Part shown: in pieces, positions 46,995 to 56,238 of the stretch | How the letters are laid out: each line of letters opens with the position of its first letter | Numbering within the stretch: position 1 is the first letter of the stretch | NCBI GenBank assembly: GCA_004194705.1 | Contig: SADC01000166.1 | Span: 62,001 to 126,000 of the forward strand | Source of the DNA: Ditylenchus dipsaci | Taxonomy: Eukaryota > Nematoda > Chromadorea > Rhabditida > Anguinidae | Direction: 5' to 3' | Length of the DNA stretch: 64,000 bases | The notes under the pieces: generated by a model | The model's input: the letters and a program-made list of their open reading frames with translations, nothing else | Database searches by the model: none | Told to the model about the DNA's origin: nothing | Program-made: the position numbers and the translations under genes

Positions 46995-47115
46995 TAATTT
47001 TTAGGCTTCATAATTAGGCTTAGGCTTAGGGACAACTCGTACTAATTTAAGCCTTTTCAAAAAAAGTATGGTTTAGGTGCCACCAAAAAATTATTGAGGG
47101 GTGGGGGTGTCAAAT
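46995..47115. repeat. Inverted repeat with TTAGGC-like centre
   Basis: gacaaccccctcaataattt mirrors aaaattattgaggggtgggg; between them is attaggcttaggcttaggg, which contains telomere-like hexamers. Confidence 0.5.
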
Positions 47116-47230
47116 AATGCTTGTAATAAGATCGTAGTGAAAACTATTAGTTTTCGAAAATTCTAAAGACCAATTTTTAAAAGAAAAAAAATTAGACATA
47201 AATTCATGAGTCGGAATTTCGGCATTGTTT

Positions 47231-47552
47231 TAAAGGACCATACTTGTTGATGACAATGGGAATTTGGAAAATTCAAACGCACTTTTTTTATTCCGAAATT
47301 GTTTTTTTAATCATTTATATGTATTAAGATTAATGATCAGAATAACAGACACGGGAATCGAACCTGAGACCAATATTCACCTCACTAAGTTGCTATACCA
47401 CTGAGCTACCTGGGTCACTTATGTAATTGAGTTTTTTATTATTATATTCCAACAACACATAATTCAAAAAACATTTTTGAGTAAAAAAGTGTCCCGCGCG
47501 CATTTGAATTTCCCAAATTCCATTGTCATCAACAAGTATGGTCCTTTAAAAG
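47231..47552. repeat. Foldback element with a tRNA-like sequence in its loop
   Basis: aaaggaccatacttgttgat then gacaatgggaatttgg on the left pairs with caaattccattgtcatcaac then aagtatggtccttt on the right. The loop holds a tRNA-like segment (47345-47418, minus). Ends match the hairpin at 38259-38428, whose loop contains no tRNA-like sequence. Confidence 0.75.
47345..47418 (-). tRNA. tRNA-like sequence in foldback loop
   Basis: The minus strand reads ACCCAGGTAGCTCAGTGGTA (strong A box) and GGTTCGATTCCCGTGT (strong B box) with an appropriate spacing of about 35 bases. The acceptor ends (GACCCAG and CGTGTCT) do not pair well and the anticodon loop is unclear, so it is probably a tRNA-derived pol III unit and not a decoding tRNA. 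Confidence 0.4.
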
Positions 47553-47735
47553 ACTAAGCTAAAAAACAACCCTTTGCACTGCTTATATATTTTGTTATTA
47601 AATTGTACTCCTGAATTTAATTTTGTATAAATTGCAAATAAATTTTTTTATTTCTTGGTTAATTGACTGATTTATGATCGATGTATTTGGACATTTGCTT
47701 AGTATTCGACATTCACATCAACTGATGAGCTGCTC

Positions 47736-49727
47736 TTATCGAAAGGCCAAGAATTTTTGTTTTGATTTTTCAGATTTTTGTGCTTGCAAGGCTTGATGGT
47801 GCTCTTGACTGAGTTTTACTTCGCAGCCTCCACATAGAGCTTTGCATTTTTCGTTAGGAATGTGAGTGACTTCAGGCTGGCAATGGTTTTCAGTTTGAGT
47901 GCAACTGAAACACAAATCGATAAAATTATCGATCGATAACTTCTCTTTGAATCATTTCAGTAGCAAAGCATTTATATGCATGTGTGGGTGGTTGGATTTC
48001 GCTACTTTTGTGAGCTTTTGAGAGGGTTACGTAGGAGGAGATTATCCAGAAAAAAGGTAGCCAGGAGGAGCGTAGCCAAGAGGAGCGCAGCCAGGATGGG
48101 GGAGGGGAGTACCCAGTAGAAGGGTGGCCAGAAGGAGGGTAGCCAGGAAAAAGGTAGCCAGGAGGAGCGCAGCCAGGATGGGGAGGGGTACGCAGGAAGA
48201 GGGTGGCCAGGACGAGGGCAGGGGGAGTAAGGAGCAAGGGGTACCCATGAGGACGGTAGCCGGGAAGAGGTTAGGATGAGGTACTCAGGTCTGTGATGAA
48301 TCTGTGTGATGAATTAATATTTATGTGATTTGCAAAATACAATAGTGGCGCCGATAGTCGCCTGTTGCCCCTAGTCTGAAAATGGTCACATATCAAATTG
48401 CTCAAAATTTGCTTCAAATTTTTCTTTAAAAAATTAATCCCACATTAGCAGCCACAAAATAATGTGGTAAAACGTTTCCTTCTTACGCAATCATTGCCTT
48501 ATATTGCTCCAATTTTTGAGCTATTGATCGATTGAGCCAGAAATAATTCTCGAAGATTTCCTCTACTGGAAGATTTCTAGGTCTGTCGGATGTCTAGGAC
48601 AGACCTCGCAGAACCCTCGGCTAGTTTTTTTCCTGTCTCTCTGACTTTGATGAGCATTTGCCTGGGAGAAGAAGAAATTTGTCGTGGTGCAATCGCTAAG
48701 AAGTAGCCTCAATTCGGAGGGTTAATTAAGACACTCCACTATAATATTACTTAGTGCTTGTAGTAGTACGCAAGTAATGATCCCAAGGCAAAGTAGATAT
48801 AATTTCTCTAACATTGGTAGCGTAAACAAAAGCTGAGATAAATGAAGGGTCGTATTATGAGAAATCTGGTAGAACCTTGAGTGTCAATCTAATTAGGGAC
48901 GTATCCAGGGGAAGGGGGTTTAACCGGGCTTCAGACCGAGCCGTAGACAAACCACCCCACCCTCCCCGAATTTTTTTTCATTATAAAGACACCATAAAAG
49001 TTGAAAAAGGTGTAGGTAAAATGATTTTTGGGAGGCTTTATCCCAACCCCAGCGCCACTACCCCCTTTCCACGCGCGAAATTTTTTTCTGGATAAAGGGC
49101 TTTGAGAAGTGATAAAAATCAAAACTCACGTTTTCTCTTCATTAAAGCACTCATCCGAACAAAATCCACAAGTTTGTTCGCAATAATAAGCCAGTCTAGT
49201 CTTGTGAGTCTCGCAGTATCCATACAATCTGTAATTCTCACATATTGCTTTAGGATATTTATTGTAGCATTTTTCATTGATAGATTCTTTCTTTTTAATT
49301 ATTTGTTTGACATCTTTATTCTCATTTGTGGCTATCACAGATTTAGCAACTGCTTCAGGAGCGGGAGTTGTCAGCTCTTCTGTTTTCATTTTTAAAATAT
49401 TTTCAGTGCTTACAGACTTATTGTTTTCAGTGGTAGTATCTGCAGTATTGTTCATAATATTTTCAATTGTAGTTTCCATTGAGCTTTGCATTGGTGCATA
49501 CTCGGGTCTTGTGAAAACCATTTCAGGAATTCAGTCTCCGTTTTAAACGCTGGAGCATCTGATCCATTTAGAACTCTCAAAACTTCTGTATTAAAATTCT
49601 CAGAATTTCGAGATTTTGGTGGAGTAACTGGGGAAGACCAGCTTCCAAACCAATCTCCGAAAAGAAAACCATTGATCAATGGTAGGATTAGAAAAAGCTG
49701 GACAATAGTTTTTATTAAGAAAGCCAT
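47736..49727 (-). CDS. Secreted protein with two ShKT domains, frameshifted
   Basis: The start at 49727 gives a signal peptide (FLIKTIVQLFLILPLINGF). The frame continues to TEFLKWF (about 49530), where a one-base shift moves it to the frame that runs to 49126. A Ser/Thr/Asn-rich linker follows. The first ShKT domain (49285-49150) has six cysteines spaced C-x7-C-x7-C-x9-C-x3-C-x2-C, with ICENYRLYGYC and CEQTCGFC visible. The frame reaches a good donor (gtgagt) at about 49128. A second ShKT-like domain is split: YKCFATEMIQRE (about 47975-47940) and exon 47904-47736 with CTQTENHC and CKALCGGC, then a Lys/Gln-rich tail and stop. ShKT domains fold by three disulfides and are common in nematode secreted proteins. 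Joining the two halves is my inference. A minisatellite (47985-48290) lies between them. Confidence 0.6.
47985..48290. repeat. Minisatellite GGTAGCCAGGAGGAGCGCAG
   Basis: Imperfect units of about 20 and 45 bp built from gtagccaggaggagcg, cagccaggatggggaggg and gtggccagaaggagg. Minus-strand frames through it (repeating LLATLLLA or SWLRS) are artefacts. It lies between the two halves of the ShKT gene. Confidence 0.8.
48300..49120. other. Intronic/intergenic stretch, no gene seen
   Basis: Contains a repeat also present near 5540-5670 and 36960-37140 (ggacgtatccaggggaaggg, then accgggcttcag and C-rich arms). No exon could be supported. Confidence 0.4.
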
Positions 49728-50079
49728 TTTTAGTTAGCATAAATGTTTTAAGAATATGTTGAGGACTGAGTGAGGGTTTGTCATGTAAGCTAATTTTTTT
49801 GGAGAGCTAGATTTTTTGCGTGGGATGAGAAATAAGGTTGGTGCAAGAGTGATGTAGTGGCACAGAGAAAAATTGATTTTGCTTGTTTGTACATAAATTG
49901 TTCGTGTTATTGATTCAGCAAGTCATGAGTTGAAGAGAGACTTTTCTAGAAGCTCTGCAGGTGGAAATAAAAAAATTTAGTAAAACATGTAAAAATGACG
50001 TTTGGCTAATTTTAACTTGAAGCAATAAAAGAGGACTTTTGCAAAATGCTGAAATCCAAAAAATTAGTTCTTTTGAAAC

Positions 50080-50345
50080 GTCGTATTTTCTCTATCAAAC
50101 GGACCGGCTCGTTTATTTTTCAACTCCTCGAAAATTGCGATCCTGAAATTCGAAAAAAAGCCCATCTCTCAAATTTTTAGGTACTTGACCAAAATGTTAA
50201 AACTGGAATCGGTAGATCTCATGGGAGTTAAGAAAATACAAATAAACAAATTTGGAAGATATTTACTCTAGTCTGAGATTTGGGTCCGAAAAGTTGAGAA
50301 GGGCCGTTTATTAGAGAGGGCGCGTTAAATAGAGAAAATACGGTA
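50080..50345. mobile_element. TACCGTATTTTCTCT-family MITE with GGACCGGCTCG arms
   Basis: Left end cgtattttctctatcaaacg, right end taaatagagaaaatacggta. The core tcggtagatctcatgggagt then taagaaaata is conserved. Inner arms (aacggaccggctcg / gagaagggccgttt) differ from those of the other copies. Confidence 0.7.
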
Positions 50346-50349
50346 TTGA

Positions 50350-50730
50350 TAGCCGGAGAAATAAAGTCAGTATGTTATTAACCAACAAATGATTTAAAAA
50401 GAGGCAAAAACTTTTTTCAATTTCGATATTCTTATTAATCGCATACATTAAACAACAATAATGTAACAATATTATTATAAAAGTTAAAAATGTTTTAATC
50501 AGTTTATACTTCTTATCTAATTGTTCTATTAGAGTCAATTATAATTTTTAAAAGACAATCCACCAAGTACATGACCAATGACAAATAAACAATTATTTTG
50601 TTGCAAAAAAACAAGTCAGTCAATAGAGTGTTATGCAACGACTTGAAATCTAGCCAGCTGCTAAATGTGAACAAAACAACATCCTTTATAGAAAAAAGCA
50701 ACAAAAAAAACATAGCAACATCTGCTATTT
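50350..50730. other. AT-rich stretch, nothing recognised
   Basis: Minus-strand open frames of about 75 codons here are very Leu/Ile/Phe-rich, as AT-rich DNA gives by chance, and have no splice context. Confidence 0.4.
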
Positions 50731-51775
50731 TTAAAATCAAAACACGAGTTTTTATTTCTTTTATTTCTTGTTTTCATGCAACCATGCCATTGAAGTTGAA
50801 TATATTTCACGTATTGAAATGTTTGAGTCTATGTTTCGCGACTTTTATTCATTCTTTATCCCGATGGCTAAAATAGTTGTGTTATGCCCTACTCGAGTGC
50901 TTGTTGATCCTCTATTGTACTATGACATGGAATCACGCATTGGGAATGTTACTGATTATAGTGGTCAAAGGTAAATATTCAACAGGCCTTGTGCATTTAT
51001 TTTGTGAAAGTTTTATTTAAAAAAACGGAGCACTTGAACCTGAGACCGCCTGACGCATGCATTTTTGTGTTAGTAAATAAAAAAATTAACCATTAACACC
51101 GCATAAGACACAGTCATTTAAAAATTTGCTGAAAAAGGTTATTTCCAGACTCCAAAATGCCACTTTAGAAGAACTTGACAAAATGGCCCATGCTATTATT
51201 ACAAAAATAAATAGTGTTTATTCCAACTCTGCAAACTTTTTGAACTCAATGGATCTGCAGCACAGTTCCAGCTAGATTCGGTAGAAATCAAGGTGAGAAT
51301 ATTTTGATCAGCGATTTACTAAAAATCAATTTTTTAAAGAAAAATTTTAAAGACTGTAATGATCTGAAATTGGCTGTGAATCAAGCAGCTCTTATGAGTT
51401 TTTGTTCCAAGCGAGTGATCTAGGCGAGCCTGACAATCAAGCCTTCTGTCAAAATATTGTCATTTCTAGCAGGTCGTTTTCCGATGAAAATCCTTCTGGC
51501 AACATACAGAGCATAGAAGCTATGGTAGAGCTGCTCAAGCATTGCAAGAATCAGGTGGAAACTGTACGTTTTATGTAGCTAGTTAAAAAAAGAAAATATT
51601 AAAAAAAAATACCAAACTTAAAGGTTACACAGAACTATAAGTTGAGCTTAAAAAAATAAAATAAAAAAATTGTACAAGAATGATTACAAAGCTCACTGCC
51701 TAAATTTTTTCCAACATTTATGTATTTCGTGGCAAGACTAACTTAGGACAACGGTTTTTACGATAGTGATGATAC

Positions 51776-52880
51776 TAGGACTGTAACAAGGAACCCGTCC
51801 GAATCAGTGATGCGAAATCTCGGAACATCTCCACGGGCACCTGCACCGGCACCGGTTCCAAAAATTTTCTGCGTCGGCACGAGCACGGCAGCGGCTTCCG
51901 AAAATTTCCGCACCGCCACCCGCACCGGCACCGACACCTGGGATTTTCCGCACCGGCACCAACCCTGGGATTTTCCGCACCGGCACCAACCCTCGGATTT
52001 TCCGCACCGGCACCAACCCCTGGGATTTTCAGCACCGGTACCGCACCGACACCGACCACTGGAATTTTTTCACCGGCACTCACATCGGCACCGACCCCTG
52101 GAATTTTCAGCACCGGCACCTGCACCGACCGGTGCCGGTGCAGGTGCCGGTGCCGCACCGGTGCCGGTTCCGCACCAGCTGGTGGCGCACCTAATTTTTA
52201 TCATTCTCATGAAAACCGCAAACTTTCAGTGTGTTTTATTCGTTAGCAATATGCAGCGCGGAACAAACACAAATGTAATCAGAAAATGTATCGTTGGTGG
52301 AGTTTAGCAAAACTTTACTTGTGAGCAGTTTGAACACAGAACTCTTTTTGTGGCTGCTCGTTGCAAGATTTAACCGAGAGAACATCCTTTCAACACCATG
52401 TAGGAATGGGGAATGGCTAAGATATTTGGTGCCAGTGTCTTCAGGATTAGGTACGTCTCTGCATTGCCGCCGTGCCAAAACTCATCCCCTTGAAGGCTTG
52501 TTTACTGACTACTGCCAAGAAGGCTTGATATACTCAAATTTGAAGACATAAACTGCTAGCAAAAGATCAAAAAAGCGAAGAGATTACTTAGCAGTTGTTA
52601 AAATGGCAAAATGATTTTTAAAAAAGTGGTCGCTTTACTAGGTTAATGAAAAATCACATATAAATTTAATCTTGCCGGTGCCGGTGCGGACCGGAAAGAC
52701 CGGCACCCGCACCGGCACCAACTTCCGCGAATTCTCGCATGGCACCTGCACCGGCACCAACCCTCTCAAATTCCCGCACAGGCATCTGCACCGGCACCAG
52801 GCGGTGCCGGTACGGGTCGGTGCTGAACCGGTGCCGCACCGGTGCCGGTGCGGCACGCGGTGCCGTTACATCACTGGTCC
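51776..52880 (-). mobile_element. hAT-like relic between two CACCGGCACC minisatellites
   Basis: Two GC-rich arrays of caccggcacc (51830-52185 and 52670-52870) flank an AT-rich centre. On the minus strand the centre encodes PFLHGVERMFSRLNLATSSH then KKSSVFKLL, similar to the C-terminal dimerisation region of hAT transposases (S.ERLFS...R..L). The outer ends look inverted (tgtaacaaggaacc near 51780, ggcaccgcgtgccgttaca near 52855) but are degenerate. It lies in the metalloprotease gene. Open frames in the GC-rich arrays are artefacts. Confidence 0.5.
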
Positions 52881-53054
52881 GAACTGTAAAAAGTAAACCC
52901 TTCAAATTCTTATATCTGCTCTTAGAATTTGTTAATCCTATCTCTTAACTCTAAAAGTAACGGGTTTATGCGAGTGCTTAGATTAGGTTATACAAAGAAA
53001 CACCAAAAATTTCAAAATAATAGAAGACAAAAAAGGAAGTTTAGAACATCATTG

Positions 53055-53160
53055 GTTTTGAGTAGGGCTGATGGTCGGTCATATGACCGATTATTTTCCG
53101 GTTATAGGACCAGGGGTGGTCATTTTTTTTTCTTATTTTCGGTCATTCTCTATTCTTCTC
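53055..53160. repeat. GGTCATATGACC palindromic patch
   Basis: atggtcggtcatatgaccga, with a matching tatgaccggtcatttgaccg at 53525-53545, suggests another small foldback family. No gene. Confidence 0.45.
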
Positions 53161-53324
53161 TATATTTTTTAGACATAGTAATGACGAAAGATTCAAATTT
53201 GCCATTTTTGGTGATGGGGTTTCTTTGATCGAAAGACCGAAAAAAAAGAAAACATAGAAAACATTGTGGATATTTTTTTGTTTAAAAAAGGTAGCAAATT
53301 AAAAGAGCGTGAAAAGTTACCCCT

Positions 53325-53490
53325 AGTACAGTCAAGCGACAGTACAGTTAGCCCCTAGTACAATTAAGTAACAGTACAGTTAGGCCCCAGTACAGTTAAG
53401 TAACAGTAAAGTTAGGCCCCAGTACAGTTAAGTAACAGTACAGTTAGGCCCCAGTACAGTTGACTCTCCACCACAGTTAACTTTCTAGTA
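53325..53490. repeat. Tandem repeat, unit about 33 bp (CCCCAGTACAGTTAAGTAACAGTACAGTTAGG)
   Basis: About four units made of ccccagtacagttaagtaac and agtacagttagg, with the first and last degenerate. The cagtacagtta word recalls Tigger-type ends. Confidence 0.75.
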
Positions 53491-53639
53491 CAATTAATAC
53501 AATGAAAATGATCAAATATGGCCGAATATGACCGGTCATTTGACCGTATTTGATAAGGTCCACCTCGTCCACCGAAATCCAAAACAGGTGTTAATGGGAG
53601 TTTTTGCTTTTTAAATGTCAAAATCATTGTTTTCTGCAA

Positions 53640-53792
53640 AAATGATCGGCAAAATCGGAATCCTTGCGATATTTGCGACCAGACTATTAAAACAGAAATG
53701 GAAAAAATTTGAAAAAATGGGGCTAAAAAAAGTGTCGGACCCTAGGTGGGAACGAACTTTTGGGGTATGTTATTGGGAGCGTCGACTGTAAG
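53640..53792. repeat. Half of the GATCGGCAAAATCGG foldback MITE
   Basis: Carries atgatcggcaaaatcggaat, gcgatatttgcgaccagact, gtgtcggaccctaggtggga and gcgtcgactgta in the same order as the right arms of 22420-22860 and 30495-30912. The left arm is not seen in full. Confidence 0.6.
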
Positions 53793-54099
53793 GTCAAAAT
53801 ACTTTAATATAAGGTAGTTTTTACCTTGGTGAACCAAGGCGAAAGGTCAAATTTTTTATAAGCAATTCAATTTTTTTGATGAAGACATGCCTTTTTATCA
53901 AATTATATTTTAAAAATGTATTTCAGACAGTCGAGGAATTTGTGACCCTAGAAAGCATGGAGTAAGCACATGGAAAATACATACAAATGTAGCATTTCTT
54001 TCCTTCAACGGAAAAGACCCAGAAATAGAGCTTGGCAGCAGAGAATAGGGTTATATGGTGCCCATGAAATAGCTCACTCATTGTCATCACCGGTAAATA

Positions 54100-54385
54100 A
54101 CATTTTTTAAAATCACACGAAATTATTTGATTGAGCACTTGCGCATACGCCACGCACTCGATTGCACCCTACGCCATCCAGAAATTTGCCTTGGTCCCTC
54201 AAAGTTGATTTTTTATGAAATTTTTCATTTCATTACTTTTTTATATTTTATTAATTTTATTTGCATTTTTTCATTATTAAAATTAATAAATTTTACCGTG
54301 AAATGCTTAAAAAATTTGAAAAAGTAATGAAATAAAATATAACATGAAAAAATCCCTTGGGGGACCAAGGCGAATTTCTGGGTGG
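54100..54385. repeat. Palindromic spacer with GGACCAAGG arms
   Basis: agaaatttgccttggtccct mirrors gggggaccaaggcgaatttc around an AT-rich centre that contains aaaatgaattaat-like hairpins. The next family of repeats starts at 54390. Confidence 0.5.
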
Positions 54386-54389
54386 CATA

Positions 54390-55305
54390 TACAGTCAACC
54401 TCTATACAATGGCCCTCCTAGCGACCGGCCTTAGCGCCGTTATATAGAAGGGCCGTTATATAGCAAGTATGTTACTAACGTTTTGAAAGGGGCCAAGAGG
54501 TTCTGCAAAACGAGCTCATTATTGAAGTGGCAGACTCAGAAGCTACCATTTATTCAAACATTAGCAATAACAACTACATTCAAACAACGCGCAATTAATA
54601 GTTGAGTGAGAGGAAATGGGTCAATGTGCTTTGCTTTTGTTTCTACCTGCGCTACTCATTCAGAAACTCATCGAGACCATCGCTGAGACGAATCATGGCC
54701 GGATTGCATCGGGACGACTGTAGAATCCACATACTGTTGGACAATTCGAAAGGCCCGTTGAACATCCAATATAGAAATCGGTGGCTCCTCAATTTCGACT
54801 TCCTCCGCTTCATCGACATCTCTAAGCTAGTCGCAATTATTCGCCGTGACATTTTTCACAATCTCAGTGAGAGTGAAGACCCCATCCACAACAAAGGCAA
54901 TGTACAAATGTGTCCCTCAATGCCACAAGAATGAACCAAAAAAATTAGTGCAACCTGTCAAAACTCCTATGTCTACTTTCAAGTAATCAACCATAGCAAG
55001 GCCACCTTGAATTTCGTCGCGCAATCCCAACTTAGTCCATGCTTCAAGAAGCCCGTCAAGTGAGCGTGCTGCTTTGTTCTCCTCTTCTTGCAAAATGCCA
55101 ACTGGAAAAAGGTCGTGTTTGGGTTAGGTGCCATTATATAGAGGGTTCTTTCATTGCTAGAGATCGGCCGTCATATAGAGGGGGCCGTTATATAGAGGGT
55201 CTAACTCTTTTTGTTTTAGTCAAATACAACCAAACTGGTCCCAGAGGGACGTTATTTAGAGGGGCCGTTAAATAGAAAGGGCCGTTATATAGACGTTCGA
55301 TTGTA
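54390..55305 (-). mobile_element. Pogo/Tigger-like transposon remnant with CAGTCAACCTCTATA ends
   Basis: The left end tacagtcaacctctatacaa and the complement of the right end (ttatatagacgttcgattgt) are similar. Internal ggccgttatatagagg boxes repeat next to both ends (54440-54475; 55185-55290), like the subterminal boxes of the other pogo element. The minus strand encodes SLDGLLEAWTKLGL (about 55060) and DEAEEVEIEEPPISILDVQR then AFRIVQQYVD (about 54800-54700), which resembles the acidic C-terminal region of pogo/Tigger transposases. The catalytic core is gone. Confidence 0.55.
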
Positions 55306-55309
55306 GTGC

Positions 55310-55555
55310 AATTTAGCCTATTTGATTCATTCAGCATGAGGAGACTTATCCAGACAGCATAAATGCTGAATACAATTGTACCACGGGATCTTCTTTAATG
55401 CAACATGAGCCCAAGCGGATTTCTGAGCAAATGAGTGAATGCACCAAGAATGCAATAAGCGAATTTTTAAATTTTGCTATTAATACATATACAAATTGCC
55501 TTAAAATTGTACGTGAAGTAATATTTTGTAAAACAAATTGCGTAATTGGTTTTAA
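55310..55555. other. AT-rich spacer, nothing recognised
   Basis: No coding sequence or repeat of a known family is supported here. Confidence 0.4.
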
Positions 55556-55564
55556 TCCTACATA

Positions 55565-55728
55565 ACCACTTTGCCGCAGACACTTTGCCGCATGACACTT
55601 TGCCGCATGACACTTTGCCGCAAGACTCTGTCTGCGGCAAGACACTTTGCCGCAGACAGTGTCTTGCCTCAAAGTTCATGCGGCAAAGTGTCATGCGGCA
55701 AAGTGTCTTGTGGCAAAGTGTGACATCT
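55565..55728. repeat. Tandem and inverted array of GACACTTTGCCGCA
   Basis: Four copies of gacactttgccgca-like units run in one orientation and then invert (tgcggcaaagtgtc) around a centre at about 55640, giving one long hairpin. Open frames here are artefacts. Confidence 0.8.
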
Positions 55729-56238
55729 ATCATTTAAAGACCTTAGGTTTCACAACTATGTTTTAAACATTATAACTTACTTTGTTTTAAAAATGTATAA
55801 CGATAAAAAAATCAGGGCGTTACGGTAATAAAATATGAAAAATAATGCGAGATTTATGATTTTTGACATAAAACATTTATATTTATAAGAACAGTCTTCT
55901 TGCTGCGACAGAAGTGATCATGTGTGGTATAGTACGCTAAATACGGATGTCAGGTCTGTACAAGCGTCTATAGAATGTTGTTTTGAGCAGTTTTAAAAAT
56001 GAAAAATTGGAGTTAAAATTTAAAGTTAATTAAAAATCGCATATTAGCCATCCCATAAGACCAAACTTTCTGAAACGACTAAAAAAGCTCATTAGATTCC
56101 CTTGCTAGATCGAATTTTTCGACTAGTAAGTTTTCGATTTTTTATGACTGGTGGTAAGCTTTCAAGATACTTCTTACCTTTTAAAAAAAACGATTTTACT
56201 GCATTTATTATCAATAGACTACAAAAAAAATATTATTT

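Larger units (their letters stand above)
50735..54092 (+). pseudogene. M12B (ADAM/reprolysin-like) metalloprotease, broken
   Basis: Zinc endopeptidase fragment. Exons: about 50735-50970 (KIVVLCPTRVLVDPLLYYDM, the first strand of the catalytic domain), 51149-51292 (LEELDKMAHAIITKINSVYS; frame changes to AQFQLDSVEIK), about 51340-51563 (FLFQASDLGEPDNQAF; SFSDENPSGNIQSIEAM), and 53937-54092 (DSRGICDPRKHGVSTWKIHT; then, after a frame change, GAHEIAHSLSSP). HEIAH is the first part of the metzincin zinc site HExxHxxGxxH. The third His, the Met-turn and the segment between exons 3 and 4 are not seen. A hAT-like element and GC-rich repeats sit in that gap. No clear start codon or signal peptide exon is found. 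One-base shifts occur near 51258, 51400 and 54047. The missing parts make function unlikely. Confidence 0.55.

Noticed and set aside
48042..48248. Hydrophobic LLATLLLA-repeat protein
   Set aside because: Explained by the GCCAGGAGG minisatellite; no conserved residues.
51807..52307. 166-codon frame rich in PAPAP and HRH
   Set aside because: It is produced by the CACCGGCACC minisatellite.
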